Source: Strigops habroptila (taxonomy: Eukaryota; Chordata; Aves; Psittaciformes; Psittacidae). Taken from it: a stretch of 64,000 nucleotides of DNA. The stretch lies in assembly GCF_004027225.2 (NCBI RefSeq), contig NC_044284.2:42952420-43016419 (forward strand), read 5' to 3'. Below, piece after piece: positions 22,601-34,712 of this stretch (position 1 is the stretch's first letter; each line of letters starts with the position of its first letter). Made by a program: the position numbers and the translations under genes. The notes below the pieces were generated by a model. It saw only the letters and a program-made list of their open reading frames with translations, made no database searches and had not been told where the DNA came from.

Positions 22601-24920
22601 AAGATGCTAAACATCCTGTCAGGACTATGTCCTTAAAAGGGATGTACTGACAATACCTCCCCAGGCTCCTCTACTAAATTTGTGCCTCCTTGTTTTCTGG
22701 ATAGTCAGATTGCTTCTTATAATCAGTGCTGGGATACGCATTAGCAAAGCCCAGATGGAAACCTGCCACACAATTCTCCAGTGTGTCTGCTCAGGTATTG
22801 CCTCTGCAGTCACTGCATGCTCAGAGGAGGTACGTGGTCTGTTTAGGCACAGCCTTGCTAACAGTAACATAAAGTAAGGCCTGGAAGTCCTCCTCCTCTA
22901 AAATTTTCATTCCTATCCACACGTTCAGTATTAGCAAACTCTTAATTTAGAGATTTTCTCAGTATCATTTTAAACCTCTGGCAACCAGATCTTCCCTCTT
23001 CCATTCTAGGGCTTTCTTCCTGTGCCCTATCTGTGTGCATCCCATCTCCACAGTTTTGGCTGGCTGTCCACACTGTGGGTCATCTGATGGCCTCATCCCT
23101 GTGGAGAAAAAGCTTGAAAACTCAGCACCATCTGACACAAAGGCTCAGAAAACCTGAAAGCAGATACAACAAATTCAAGAAAGCTTGAGAATTTTAAATA
23201 CTTGCAGGTGCTGACACAGGAGTTTCTGTGGTAGAAATTATCAGTTAACCCTGAAACGAGAGGCCGCTTGATTTTTGTGCAAGCCTAAGGCAGTTACGAC
23301 TGTGCATTTGGGATGTGTTTCCATGTAAGCTGGGGATAGCATGCCACTGCCACTTTCCTGCTGTATAAACTTAACCAAGCTTAGTCAAGCCCTCACCAGA
23401 TAATTGAACTGCTTTCAGGAGATGGGGCTGTAGCACCTCTAGACCTTTCCTTGCTCTCAGGGCCAAGGGGCATGATAACAGTCTGTAGTGTTGGACTCTG
23501 AAGAATTGTGACACAGCAGAGGTCTGTGAAGTCCAGGGACAGTTGTCTCATAGGGTTGGAGATATGGGTTGGAAAGGGAGGGAAAACTGCCCTGGTTTCA
23601 TTTGCATGCCAGGCCTGTTGAGGTGTCTAAGGTAAGATGTGGCATACATTCTGAGGTGGAGGTGAATCCAACACTGCAGTCTTACCTGGATTACAAGCAG
23701 GCAGCAGGTTTGCCTGTGGCAGTGGGGGACCCAGGTGATGACTCTGAATGCAGCTAAAGGGGAAGGTGCTCTCAGAAGACACAAGAGCATGTATCTGGAG
23801 GACAAGTGTGCCTTAGTACATCCTGCATGTTGAGCCTTATATGAGAAGATCACGGCAAGATGCTCAGTGGAGCTGATGGGACATGGAGGGCATATGTTAT
23901 GTCTATAGCCAAAGGTGGAGAAAGCCCTGATAGGTCCTAGCCTTGGCACAGCAGGTGTGCTAGATTTGCATGCTACATGATGTAGAGCCTCAGGTTAGTG
24001 GGGACCTGCTTCAAATTACAGCTCCACTAGGCTGGATAGTTGGCTATGAGTAGGGTCTAGTGTCAAGAGCAGATCAAGGGCTGCTTGCCTCATACATTAC
24101 TCAGAGCTGATGGTTGGGACTCTGCTGCTGGGTGTTTTTCTGTAGTTGTGCTGAACATCAGTGTTCTTTCTTGCATCTCTACTAAGAGGCATAAACCCCT
24201 TTTCCTACAGGCTCCATTTTTAAGCCTGATTGCTGAGGGAAAACTCATCATTAATAACCTGTCAGGATGGTATTAGTATCTCTGAATGCTGCACGTGAGC
24301 TTTAACTGACAGGAGGGGTTTTTTAAGCAAGAAACACTAGATGAAGGCTTGTCAGGGCAATAGATGGGGCTAGGATTCCACACCATTAACACTCAGTCTG
24401 TGTATTGCAAAATCACCTGGCAGGACAAATATGATCCAGGTCAGGTGTGTGTACACTGTTGCTTTGTGTTGAATTAACTAGAACATGCTATCTACTGTTT
24501 ATATTAGCTTCATGTTTTACGCTGGCTGCAGGAAGACATGTGATACCTCATCTGGGATGAATTCTGTTGGACTAACGTTACCCCATAACAATTCAGAGGA
24601 TAAATTTGACTAGGCAGAGTGGTACACACTGCATCAGTGTTTTGCTGCAGGGGGTCACAGCAGTTTTAATCCAGTCCTGGGTATACTCAAACAAAACTTC
24701 CTATCTCAGTACTGCTTAACCATCCGGGTATATGTTATGCTCATGAGGATGTTTCCTTGAAGAAATGTGAGCTCTGCTCCTGCTGGAATGTTATATTAAT
24801 GTTATTTCTTAGATTGCTTCTTCAGTAGCTGCTGTGTGTGGACTTGACCTGTAGACTATGTCTTTTCGGGGTGCACCTTCCAAGCAAGATTGAAGTGCAG
24901 GGAGGCTGACCTCCTGTTCT
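19694..24920. other. Intergenic, no gene seen
   Basis: No family-like open frame, RNA gene or further clear transposon is recognised between the two larger CR1 fragments. Base composition is mixed, with short T runs near 21840-21865 and 22120-22135. Confidence 0.6.
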
Positions 24921-25190
24921 GGAATGATAGAAGTGGAAAGGATCTCAAAATGTCCTCTAACTCATAGCCGCAACCAAGTCCACCCTATCTGTCCTGGCAG
25001 AGAATTGTCCAATAGTTTCTGCACCCTGCAGTGATGGAGAATGTGTCTCTCAGAAATAGGTTACTCCAATGTCTAACTGGAAACTCCACTGCTGCAGTTT
25101 AAACTTGGGTATTCTTGCCCCACTAACTGTGTTTGAAGAGAATGTTTTTTCCTATTCCCAAGGCACAACCCTTTCTGTGTTACTCTTTAA
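24921..25190 (-). mobile_element. Older, diverged CR1 LINE fragment
   Basis: Read on the minus strand, this has the order of CR1 3' sequence. On the + strand one sees GGAATGATAGAAGTGGAAAG, then a TGTCCTCTAACTCATAG target-like segment, a GGTTACTCCAATGTCTAACT segment, and a CAGTTTAAACTTGGGTATTC segment. Each resembles the matching part of avian CR1 with many substitutions. It is much more decayed than the copy at 19380. The far boundary is uncertain. Confidence 0.6.
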
Positions 25191-26159
25191 AGCATTTGCA
25201 CAGCAGGCTCTGCAGTGAGACAGGGAGTGAAGTATGCATGGTGTGAAGCATCCAAAACTTGGTCAGATCTGCATTGAGTTTCCAACACTAATTGAGCCAT
25301 CTGTGACTCATCTTCATGCTTGTGCATCAACTCATGTAGATATCCTAAGAGCAAGCAAAGCACTGGATCACTGCATGCTCGCATGGAGAACAGCACCATG
25401 TTTCATGGTTGCTGTCCTCATGAGGGCACAGGGCTATGATGTAAGATAAGTTCAAAAGAAAAGTATGGTGGTTATTTACTGCTGTATTCGAACTCTGAAA
25501 CATGCTCAATTTGCAACTACAAGAAAATGGTACTAGTCATAATCCTAGCTGAGAGCCTAACTACTTTTGAAAACATGTTGTCTCTCTTTCCATCTGATTT
25601 AAATTTGAGAACCACTCCATGTCCCAAAACTGAATGATTTTATCACCTCCTCACCAGCCAGAGTATGTGATGACAGATTTTTTGATCAAACTAAAGAATA
25701 ACTTTGCTGAGAGATCTCCCAGTTTTTACCCATCTAAGAAGCCCTGATGTTTCCTTAGAATGTCCTCATCCTTTCACTACAAAGGTGGTTTGCTCTGAGT
25801 GCAAAACAGCTTTCTAGGCTGGAGAGCAAAGGGAGGCTGAAACACAGCCTCCAGATCAAGCTTGGAGGTAGGAGTTTCTTTCATTAAGCTCAAAGAAGAT
25901 GTGTAATTTACTTAATTTTTTGAGTGAGATAACAGCAGTAAGTTAGAAGCATTGTTCATGGGGTAAAATGTGTAAACTTCATTTAGGATGCTAAACCAGT
26001 TATATTAATTTTATTGCTTAGAAATGCGCAGAGTAAAATAACATAAGCCTTTTTTCTGGCATGCTTTTCTTTAGAGAACTTCCTGAAAAGCCCTTCCCTG
26101 GATTGGTGACTGCGCCATCTTACAGCCAAAAAGCACTTGGCGGAAAGGTGATGCGAATG

Positions 26160-26365
26160 TGACCTTAAACATCAGAAGGCAGCAAAGTACTTGAATGCTG
26201 ATGCACTTTTCCCAGCTGCTGCTGACAAATTAATTTCCAGGGCAGATGCAATAGCTGATCTATCTTGGAAATGGTTTTCCTTTCCACAGCCACGTGCAGT
26301 AATGAAAACAGCAATTTCCAGTGGTACTTTCTGCCCAAGAGTAGATCTGTGGCAAACTTCACATC
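26160..26365. promoter_or_regulatory. Candidate conserved regulatory element A
   Basis: This complex, non-repetitive AT-rich block has overlapping ATTA/TAAT homeodomain cores at 26229-26234 and a palindromic E-box CACGTG at 26291-26296. Its position 13.6 kb before PRRX1 suits a distal enhancer. The call is based on motif content and texture; conservation was not measured. Confidence 0.25.
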
Positions 26366-27379
26366 CCCTCACTTAAGGTAGCTCCAAGTCCAAACTGGAC
26401 AGCTTGTTTCCCTCTAAAATCAAGTGGCATGTTCAGAGTATGGCTTGTCCTAAGGGTCTTGGGCTGGAATTTCTCACCGTCGGCTATAGAGGGAGTCGTG
26501 ATGAGTGACTGAGATCTAGAAGAGACTTCAGCACAATAGGAATTGCCCAGTTTAGAAGGAAATTGAGTAGCCAGAGCTGCAGGGAGAGCTGTACTTATCT
26601 GCTCCTTAGGGTTTCTAGCCAGCCATGTCCTGGGGTGAATGATTGCGACCTGGGTGAATAAAAGATGCTTTGTACTGTTGTCAGATTTAGATACCTGGGG
26701 GAGGGGACCAAGGAATGAAGCAATTTTGTTTGTTTTGAACCAAGACAGTCTTAAGAAGAGGAAAAAAAAAAAGATAAAATAAACCAGAAATATTGAGGCA
26801 ACCTAGGACATGGTGTTTGATCTGAAACACAATGTTCCATTTTACAGTTTAATTTAATTTTTTTTCTAAAGTAAGGCTTTTCAATAAAACCTCCAAAAGG
26901 CTCATTTCAGAAACACCTACATGAAGTCAACCTCTTTGCTTTGAAAACACTTTGGAATGAAATGTTCTGAAGTTTTAAAAAGAGCCTCCTGTATTAGGCT
27001 TGTTGGTTTTGTTTGTTTTTTTGGCAAAAGGTGCTTGTCAAATTCAGCCCAACTTTGTGAATGGTTTATGTCCCTCCAAAATTAAACTCTGGTCAAAGTT
27101 ACTGTTCACTGCACAAATTCACCCACTGTATCTATGAATCCGCCAAGGGCAAAACGGAGTCTGTGATTCAACCCGGAGCTGTTTCACCTCCTTGGAACCA
27201 GGGAGGAGAACCCAGGGCGTTTTCATAAAAGAAGCAATTCAGCTCTCAGTAACCAAAGCCCAGGTCCTGCTTCCTTTCCAAGGGCATCTGGAGTCCCCTT
27301 GCTGCTAGTGGCCCAAATTCCCATTGTCTCCGTGAGGAGATAAGGCACATCCTGCCACCAAATGAAGAAAATAGAAGAT

Positions 27380-27720
27380 CACGGGAAGAAATGGCCCAAA
27401 CCCCTTTTATTTATGTGCTTCCAAGAAAAAATATGAGCATGAGACATGAGGTTTCTTTTCAGGCACTTTCTAATGACTTGGATGATCCAACGAAACAAAT
27501 GAGAGCAGCCAGGAGAGTGCTCCACTCCAATACGGCAGAGAAATATTTGCCAATGCAGCAGCTCTGCAAATGTGTGAGGCTGTTAAGCTCCTAATCCCAT
27601 GTCTTATTTTTATGAATTTTCACACTAGTGGGATATAATGAATGTTGAGCCCAAAGACATTAATTACTCGGGTCCTTTTTTTGAGAGGAATTTCGATGGA
27701 GTGTAACGTTTTAAATTACA
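27380..27720. promoter_or_regulatory. Candidate conserved regulatory element B
   Basis: This low-repeat block contains a GCAAATG octamer-like core near 27566 and a palindromic TAATTA at 27661-27666 followed by a CpG-containing ACTCGGGTCC. Retained CpG in AT-rich surroundings is often seen in conserved non-coding DNA. The role is inferred and no conservation test was possible. Confidence 0.25.
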
Positions 27721-29719
27721 AGGTGTGAAATAAACTCTACAAAACTTACAGCTTTAGTGGAGGAACTCCAAAATCAAATAAAAATGCAAAACCACTGATG
27801 AAGTCCAATTTACTGTAAAATGCCCTGGATCGTGGTGTTCCAGTAATTTTTTTTCCCTACATACTTTGGTTAAAATAATTTATATCCGCTGCAGTGTTTA
27901 TGTACCTTAAGCTTTATTTATTAAAGGATATGTATATTTCAAGCCCAGTTTTAATGAGACATGCTGAAATCTGTAAGGTACAGTGCGACTTTTGTTCTAA
28001 TCAGCACTAAATCTCTTCTCTTTACTTTCTCTGTGTTGAAAACATTCATGTTGGACGGAAAGGGACGTGTGTGTATGTGCTTGTATATAAATTTCAGATA
28101 TGTATCAACATATATATAAAGTAATAAGCAAAATTTATTTCTCTTTTTCTATCATCAGGGCAAATATTCCATCACTGTTCAGTCTGAACACTTAAAAATA
28201 ACAGATAAGTTTTATCCTTATTCTTAGAATAGGACAATTACTTCCTTTTTTTTTTTTTTTACGCAAATTATTTATTTGCTAAAAATTGTGCTTTAAGTTG
28301 GCTGAAAATGTTTGTGAATTCACATCAGCTTGATGAACTGTTCTGGAAAAGGAAGAAAAATAAATCCAAGTGTTTTGGCTTTGTTTTCTAATGATATGTT
28401 TTGAGATTTCATTTTGAAACAACACCCTGAAGCTAAAGTTAACATCAACTAAAAAATACTTTGGAAGCTTAGAAACTTAAAATTGTGAATTAAATGGGGC
28501 CTTAGGGATGTTCCTTGTGGGAGCTGCTTTGAAACTTTCTTCCTGTGTTTTCATTCTTCCAAGGAAATGGAAAATATTTTTGCACAGATAGATAGATGAA
28601 TTTGAAAACTATAATGTTTATGGCCATTTTGGTATAGCATTAGGAGTAAGTTATAAATATTCTATTAGGTTTTAGGAACTTAATCAAATTCAAGTTGTAT
28701 TTTCAAGACATTGTAGAAAGCCTGGATTTTGTTGACATCTCAGGATAAGATAAAAGGTATTTAAATGCTTAACCTTTACTGATAGTACTGGAATATGGGT
28801 ATGAAGCTAGTTGTGCAAACTCCCCTTATAGTGCCTAAACCACTACTGAAAATGGTACATAGGTTCCTAAATCCCTTTACATGTAGCAGAGTGCATATAG
28901 GATATCATGGGCAGGAAAGTGACTCTACCTACAAAACAGGTTTTGATAAAAACGGAAATGTTCACTTCTGCCAATTCTTGTTTCAATTTAATGAAAGAAG
29001 GAAAGAGAAAAATCTTTAGTTTAAAGATGCCTGTCAAAAAGAGGGCAAAATAAAATCTCTTCTGTTTTTAGAGAAGTGGAAAATGGAAAATTTCTGGTAA
29101 AAAACAGCTTTGCTAGGCTTTTGCCCAAATATCTGTGTTTCAGAGGCTATCTGTAAAGTAGAGAAGATTTCAGGCCTGGTGAACGTGATTTCCTCCCCAT
29201 GCTTTCCTCTGCACACAGAGCCACTTATTTTTCTGATGAAGCTAAAGACACAAGATCCCAGCAAAGTGAAGTGAAGTCTGGGAGCAGAGGGGGAAACTTT
29301 TGTCTGTGTCATGGAAAATGTTTGCTTTACAAGCGAATGCGTTTCTTGAAAGTGAACCCCGAAGCCCAGAAATGGCTGACCAAGGAATTTAAAGGGAGAA
29401 ACACTCAGAGTCGGGGAGCAGACTAATAAAGTACAGGTTTGTTCTGTAACAAATTCCAGCACTTGCAAGACTTTTTTAGACATATGGAAGTCCATTTAGG
29501 AGGAAAATTGGTTGCAGCCGCTGATTCAGAACCTATTGGAATCAGTGGAAACGTTTCCATTGTCTTCTGTCCTGAAGAAATGCTGTTTCTGTCCTTCCTT
29601 CCATCCCTAGCCTGAGCTCACTCTCTGGGCCATATGGATTTCATCTCCCTCAAAGACATGTAAGAGAAGAGGGTTTGGCTGTTTAACGGCATGATGTAGC
29701 TATGTGGACAGGAATGGTT

Positions 29720-29990
29720 GATTTCTACTTGATTGGCTACAAATCAGGTAACCAACGCCTCAGTTTTGAGCGGCTGGCTTTGGAGGAGTTATCTGGGTGT
29801 GTCTGGCTCTCCTATCCCAGAGCCGAACATGGCTTTAATCACATCAGCACGCTAATTGTGCCTCTCAAGAAGAGCTTGTAGGAATGAGGGTCTGTGTTTT
29901 GACAACAGTCAGATTTCTTTATTGCTGACCATAATTGCTGGGCTGTCCCTGGGAAAGCATGCTGGGTAATTGCTTATCTGGATAGTACCT
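29720..29990. promoter_or_regulatory. Candidate conserved regulatory element C
   Basis: The block has a cluster of homeodomain cores: TAATC at 29836-29840, TAATTG at 29853-29858, another AATTG near 29932, and TAATTG at 29967-29972 next to a GATA-type TTATCT. Four such sites in about 140 bases, about 10 kb before the PRRX1 start, fit an enhancer. The call is inference from motifs only. Confidence 0.3.
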
Positions 29991-31039
29991 CCCTTCAGCT
30001 ATTTGAGTTCAGAGACTTTTCTAGTATTAAACCCAGAGCCAGACTGCCTGCAGAGGGTGGGCAAACCAAACCCACCAAGAACCAATTTTAAAGCATTGAC
30101 TCCTGTTTCTCCTTCTGCAAGGCAGGCTCCCAAAAATGGGGGCACGGAAAGGAATGGATGCTCACAAGCACTCCCAGTTCTCATAGGGTATTGCCTCCAG
30201 ACATATTTGTGATCATTGCCACTATCTGCCTCCTACCATCGAGCCCAGGAGAAGTCCCCACCAAAGGGGTGACAGCCTCCAGAGCAAGAAATGTTGAAGT
30301 ATTTAAGCATCTAGAAGAAAACACTGATATTTTTTGAACTGGAGCTAGGTTTGAGAGAGAGCACGAGATCAGATGTGAGATGCAGGACAGAGGTGAATTT
30401 CTGCCTTCAAACACCCCCCATTTTACTGGATCTGAGTGCCTACCAGGCACTCAGAACATGTAAGCAAGCAGCTGAGCAGGGCTCCCAAAGCGGTGCTGAC
30501 ACATGGATGTGACAGACTCCTTGCTGGCACTGCAGGCAGCAACCTGGGGTTTGCATTTTCTGGAGGAAATCATGAGAAATCCGTGAGCGCACACAGCAGG
30601 CTGAGAACAGAGGGCTGGAGCTCAGCTCCCCTGCCACCTCGAACCTGCTGTGTGTCACAAACAAGTCCCTTCCCTGTCCCTCATTCTCTTTTATTCATGT
30701 CTGCCTTGCCACCCCGATGTTCCACATCCTGGGATGGGCAGAGATGCCCATCTCTGCCTCCTGTTTGTAATGACAATCCTGTGCTACCATCATCTCCTGC
30801 GTAAGTGGACGTGCCAACAAGGATATCTTCCCTGAAAGCAATTCTGGGTATCGGCTGGCTCTGTTCCCCTCGTCTCTCCACTAAGCTGCAAGTTTCGTGG
30901 CAATCTTCTCTGGGTATTCTGGACAATGAATGTGCTTCTTCCCATGTAATTGAATTATCCACTTTAGAAAGAAAAAGATGTGGTTTTGTTCCCATTACAA
31001 AAACAAACAAACAAGGACTGATATTTATTACAGGCCAAG

Positions 31040-31400
31040 TCTACTCAACAAGTGTTTTTTGGAACTCTAATAAATTGCTGAAGAAAGTTTACAGCTGAGC
31101 ACTAAAGATGGTTTAATTTTCCAAGAGGCTGGGACGTATTTATTTCCCATTTTCTTAACCCGCAGCATGGTGAACAGCTTAACGTGCTCTTTCTAGGGTT
31201 CAGATGGAGTCAACCCAAGCCTATGCTCTTCACCCCGAAACAGTTAACCGCTTCTTAATTAAAACCACACCAATTATTCATTTTCAAGTTTTGCATTTTT
31301 TTTTCCCCATTTGCACAGCCTGCTATTTGGTTTTGCTTCCACTTCATTAAAACAGCTTCCAAAAAAATAAAAACAAACCTAAAATCCCCATCCACACACC
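31040..31400. promoter_or_regulatory. Candidate conserved regulatory element D
   Basis: The palindrome TTAATTAA at 31255-31262 abuts a RUNX-type AACCACA at 31263-31269 and then an AATTATT core at 31272. Homeodomain plus RUNX sites fit skeletal or limb mesenchyme, where PRRX1 is expressed. The flanks are complex sequence without repeats. The call is motif-based only. Confidence 0.3.
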
Positions 31401-34400
31401 CAAATCAAACAACGCAAGTATCCGGCAAGGAGGCTTTCAACTAAACAGTGTTTTGTGTGTCAAGGGCATATCTGCGAAGCAAAGGGCCACGCCGGTTAGA
31501 GATTATTTGCTTTGTGGCATCTGGAGAAAGCCTTGTCCTTTGAACAGTGGGCAAAAAGAGGTGGGCTTGGCTGTTAGAAAGAAAGCAGCAATGCAGGAAA
31601 CCCTGAGGACATCAGTCTCAAGATTGCAGAAGGAAAGGGAGGACCAGCGTCCATCAGCGAGTGGGTTAGGGCACCCATGTGCAGCTGCTGAGTGGTCTCT
31701 GTCATGTTGTACGGCCCGTGCAAGGAGTCGTTCAACAGCTCAGCAGCCAGGCCCAGAGACTCTCATCCTGCAACAGTTTAAATACACTCCTCGCTTCAAG
31801 CACATCATTTGTGCATGAAGATGAGTGTGGACAGATGTCCCTGTGGGAGCAAGGCACTTAAATACAACTTGGTTGTTAAGCACATGCTTAAGTATTTGTC
31901 TGGATTTGCAGACTGGTATTGAAACGTTTGCTTTTTGAGAAAGCTCCCAAAACATTAGAAAGTTGATTTTTTTTCAGTTCATTACTGGGCCTGCCAATGA
32001 CATCATTCCTTTGCAAGATGAGAAAAAGTGTATAAACAACCTTAAAAAAAAAAAATTAAACAAGACGCAATTTTAATGGCCACTTACAAAGGAGATTTAT
32101 GGATGCGCATAAAGCTACTTTCCATAGTAGAAAGACTAAGCTTTTAGCAGTTACCTTCCTTTGGATTTTTTTCCTTCTTGCAATATAATACCCACAAATA
32201 TTTGTGAGTTGTAACTGCGCTCCGAAGGGTTAGTCCTCTTCCAGAAAGGGGGGTGGAGGGAGAAAAGACGAAAACAGTGGTGCCAATTTGTCTGCCCAGA
32301 CTCTGATTATGGGAGGGTTGTTGTTTTTTTTCTTTCCTGTAGGGGAGAGAAGCTGGTGGGACGCTGTCTCTCTCTGGGGTGAGGGATATCTGATATCCAG
32401 CCCAAGAGCAGTCCAACAGACTGAACTTTCATCTCCAGCAGTGAGGGATTTAAAAAAAAAAAGAACCCACAACCAAACCTTGTGGATAAACTTCTTGGCT
32501 AAATTTGGAGATCTTGGAGCTGGGGAAATTAGGACCATTTGAATGTCTGCTTGTAAAGAGCATGGAGAAGAGAGAGGAGATTCCTTGGAGGAATGGAGGT
32601 GGGTTCAATACATCTATTTATTTATTTGTGTGCCCTAGGCCCTGCCCTCCTCCCGCCTAGCCTGCTATCCAGTGACCCTCGGTGCTGATTAAAGTTCCCA
32701 GGTGACCTCTGAGTGCTTTTGTTACCCTGCCTGGTAATAAAACCCCAGTTAAATGGCTGGCTTATCCAAATCCACGGCTCCTTATGCAGCCAGCTCTGGA
32801 GCCAGATCAAGTCTGAGACCTTGGGAACACCCAGCTTAGCCCTAATTTAGCTTGGCTAGTTCCGTTTAGCTGGCCCATGGGGGTTCCTGGTGGCCGTCTC
32901 GGTGCCCCCAGGTAGCCATGGTAGGTGAGTAAGCAAACGGAAAGGGCCGCAGCCTGGTTTCTTACTAGGCAGAGTCCTGGTTCCTGAGGCAGGTAACCCA
33001 ACTGGATCCCTTCCAGAGCAGGCTGAGTGTGATGAAGACAAGCAACATCCACCTGCAGGACTGTGCCCAACACACTGGAGCAAAGACATGGTGGGGAGAT
33101 GTTTGTGCTGATACTGCTGCAGTTTCCTGGTGGAATCCATGAACCCCTATCTTATGTTGTCTTAAGAGGCCATGATGTGTGCCATCTGCTTCCTCCACCT
33201 CAGACATGGTGCTGATCTTTAGGATCATGTCAGGATAGTGCTGACACACACCTCCCACAAAGGCAGCCTCCAGGGCCAGAGGCAGAGCTGAAAGCTACAC
33301 AGGTATCCCTAACAAGAGCAAAGCCAGGGAAGTGAAGAGCTGAGCTCTCATTTAGATCCATGCTGGAGATGAGGACATTCCTGTCCTCATAGTCCCTCTT
33401 CCACTTGCAGTAAAACTTATAGAAAAAGATAGGAAACTAGTTCCTGCCAGCTAGAGAATGTGCTTGTCATCTCTGTTGAAAGCTAGGTGGCAACTGTTGA
33501 AACTCTGTCTTGAAATCTGAAAACTGGGACTTGTACAGACAAACTGATGAGCAAATTTCCACTCTCCCAGCCCCCTCCTCCTCTTGTGTTTTATAAATGA
33601 CAAGTCAAAGGAAGAGCTCCAGCCCAAATTGGGTTGGGAGAGGTCTGGGCAAAGTCAATTTGAAAAGGTAGAAGCCCTGCTAGTGGAAACTCCAACCCAG
33701 ATGCTGCAGCCCAGCTGCCCCTACCCTGAAAATCAAACCTCTGAGGCTTGGGGGACACTCAGAGGCCATCCAAATGGGACTCTGCAGAAATACCATCCAG
33801 GAGGAGATTTCCCTGGCTGCATTTGGCCCAGAACTCCCACTACAACCCCTAGCTGAGCATGCCACTAAGCCTGCTTACATGGTGCCAGTTCCTGTGATGG
33901 TTCTGTTGCTATGAGTTGGCTTTTCCCCCATACTGAATAATGCATACTTTTCCATCCTTCCTCATCCTTACCCACACATGGCCAGAGGAGTTGCCAATCA
34001 GAGAACCCTTAGCTGGTATCCTGGGGCCATCTCCCTTATTACAACTGGTACCCAGCAAAAAAAATGTGTGTGGCCTTGCCCCACCATCCATGTGGGGCTG
34101 GAGCCCCATGCATTGTACATCTGTGCAAGTGCTTTCCTGCCTCAGGTTCTAAATCTCGTACAGTGTCAATGCTGCGATAGTCCTAAATAAGTTCCTGAAG
34201 CCTAGTATTTATCACCCCCACGAACCAGTAACAAGCCACCTTGCTCTGACTGGAGATGTGATAGCAGTTCCAGGAATGATTGTGTGTGATGTGAACTCAG
34301 TCCCTGGTTCAAAATATTATGCAGAGGAATAATAAATCTCAGTTTTAAATTGCTGCCCCATTTAAGCTTTGATTAGACTCTGATGGTCTGTTCACCCTGG

Positions 34401-34671
34401 AGCTGCTGGTATTAATCTGCATGCTAAACCCTAATTATAAACTGCTCTTGGCATTTCCAGATGATATCAAGATGTTTGGGATTAAAAGAAACCCTGATGT
34501 TGAGTTTACAGCTTGAAATGACTGTAGACTACCTGATCCCCACGGATCTAATAACACACCTCTATGTGGGGAAGAAAGAAAAGAGGGAGATTTGGCCCAA
34601 GTGTGTAGCAGGAGTTTGTGGGGAAGAAGTCTGGCTCCAGACTTGAATGTGTGCATACATACCCAAACTCT

Positions 34672-34712
34672 CACACACACACGTAAGGTGATACACCTAT
34701 ATGCACACACAC
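34672..34712. repeat. Short CA-rich simple sequence
   Basis: Two short CA runs (about 5 units each) are separated by GTAAGGTGATACACCTATATG. This is too short to be a strong microsatellite. Confidence 0.6.

Noticed and set aside
29034-29495. A 153-codon minus-strand frame
   Set aside because: There is no recognisable domain and no promoter or splice signals. A shorter + strand frame overlaps it. More likely chance in unique non-coding DNA.
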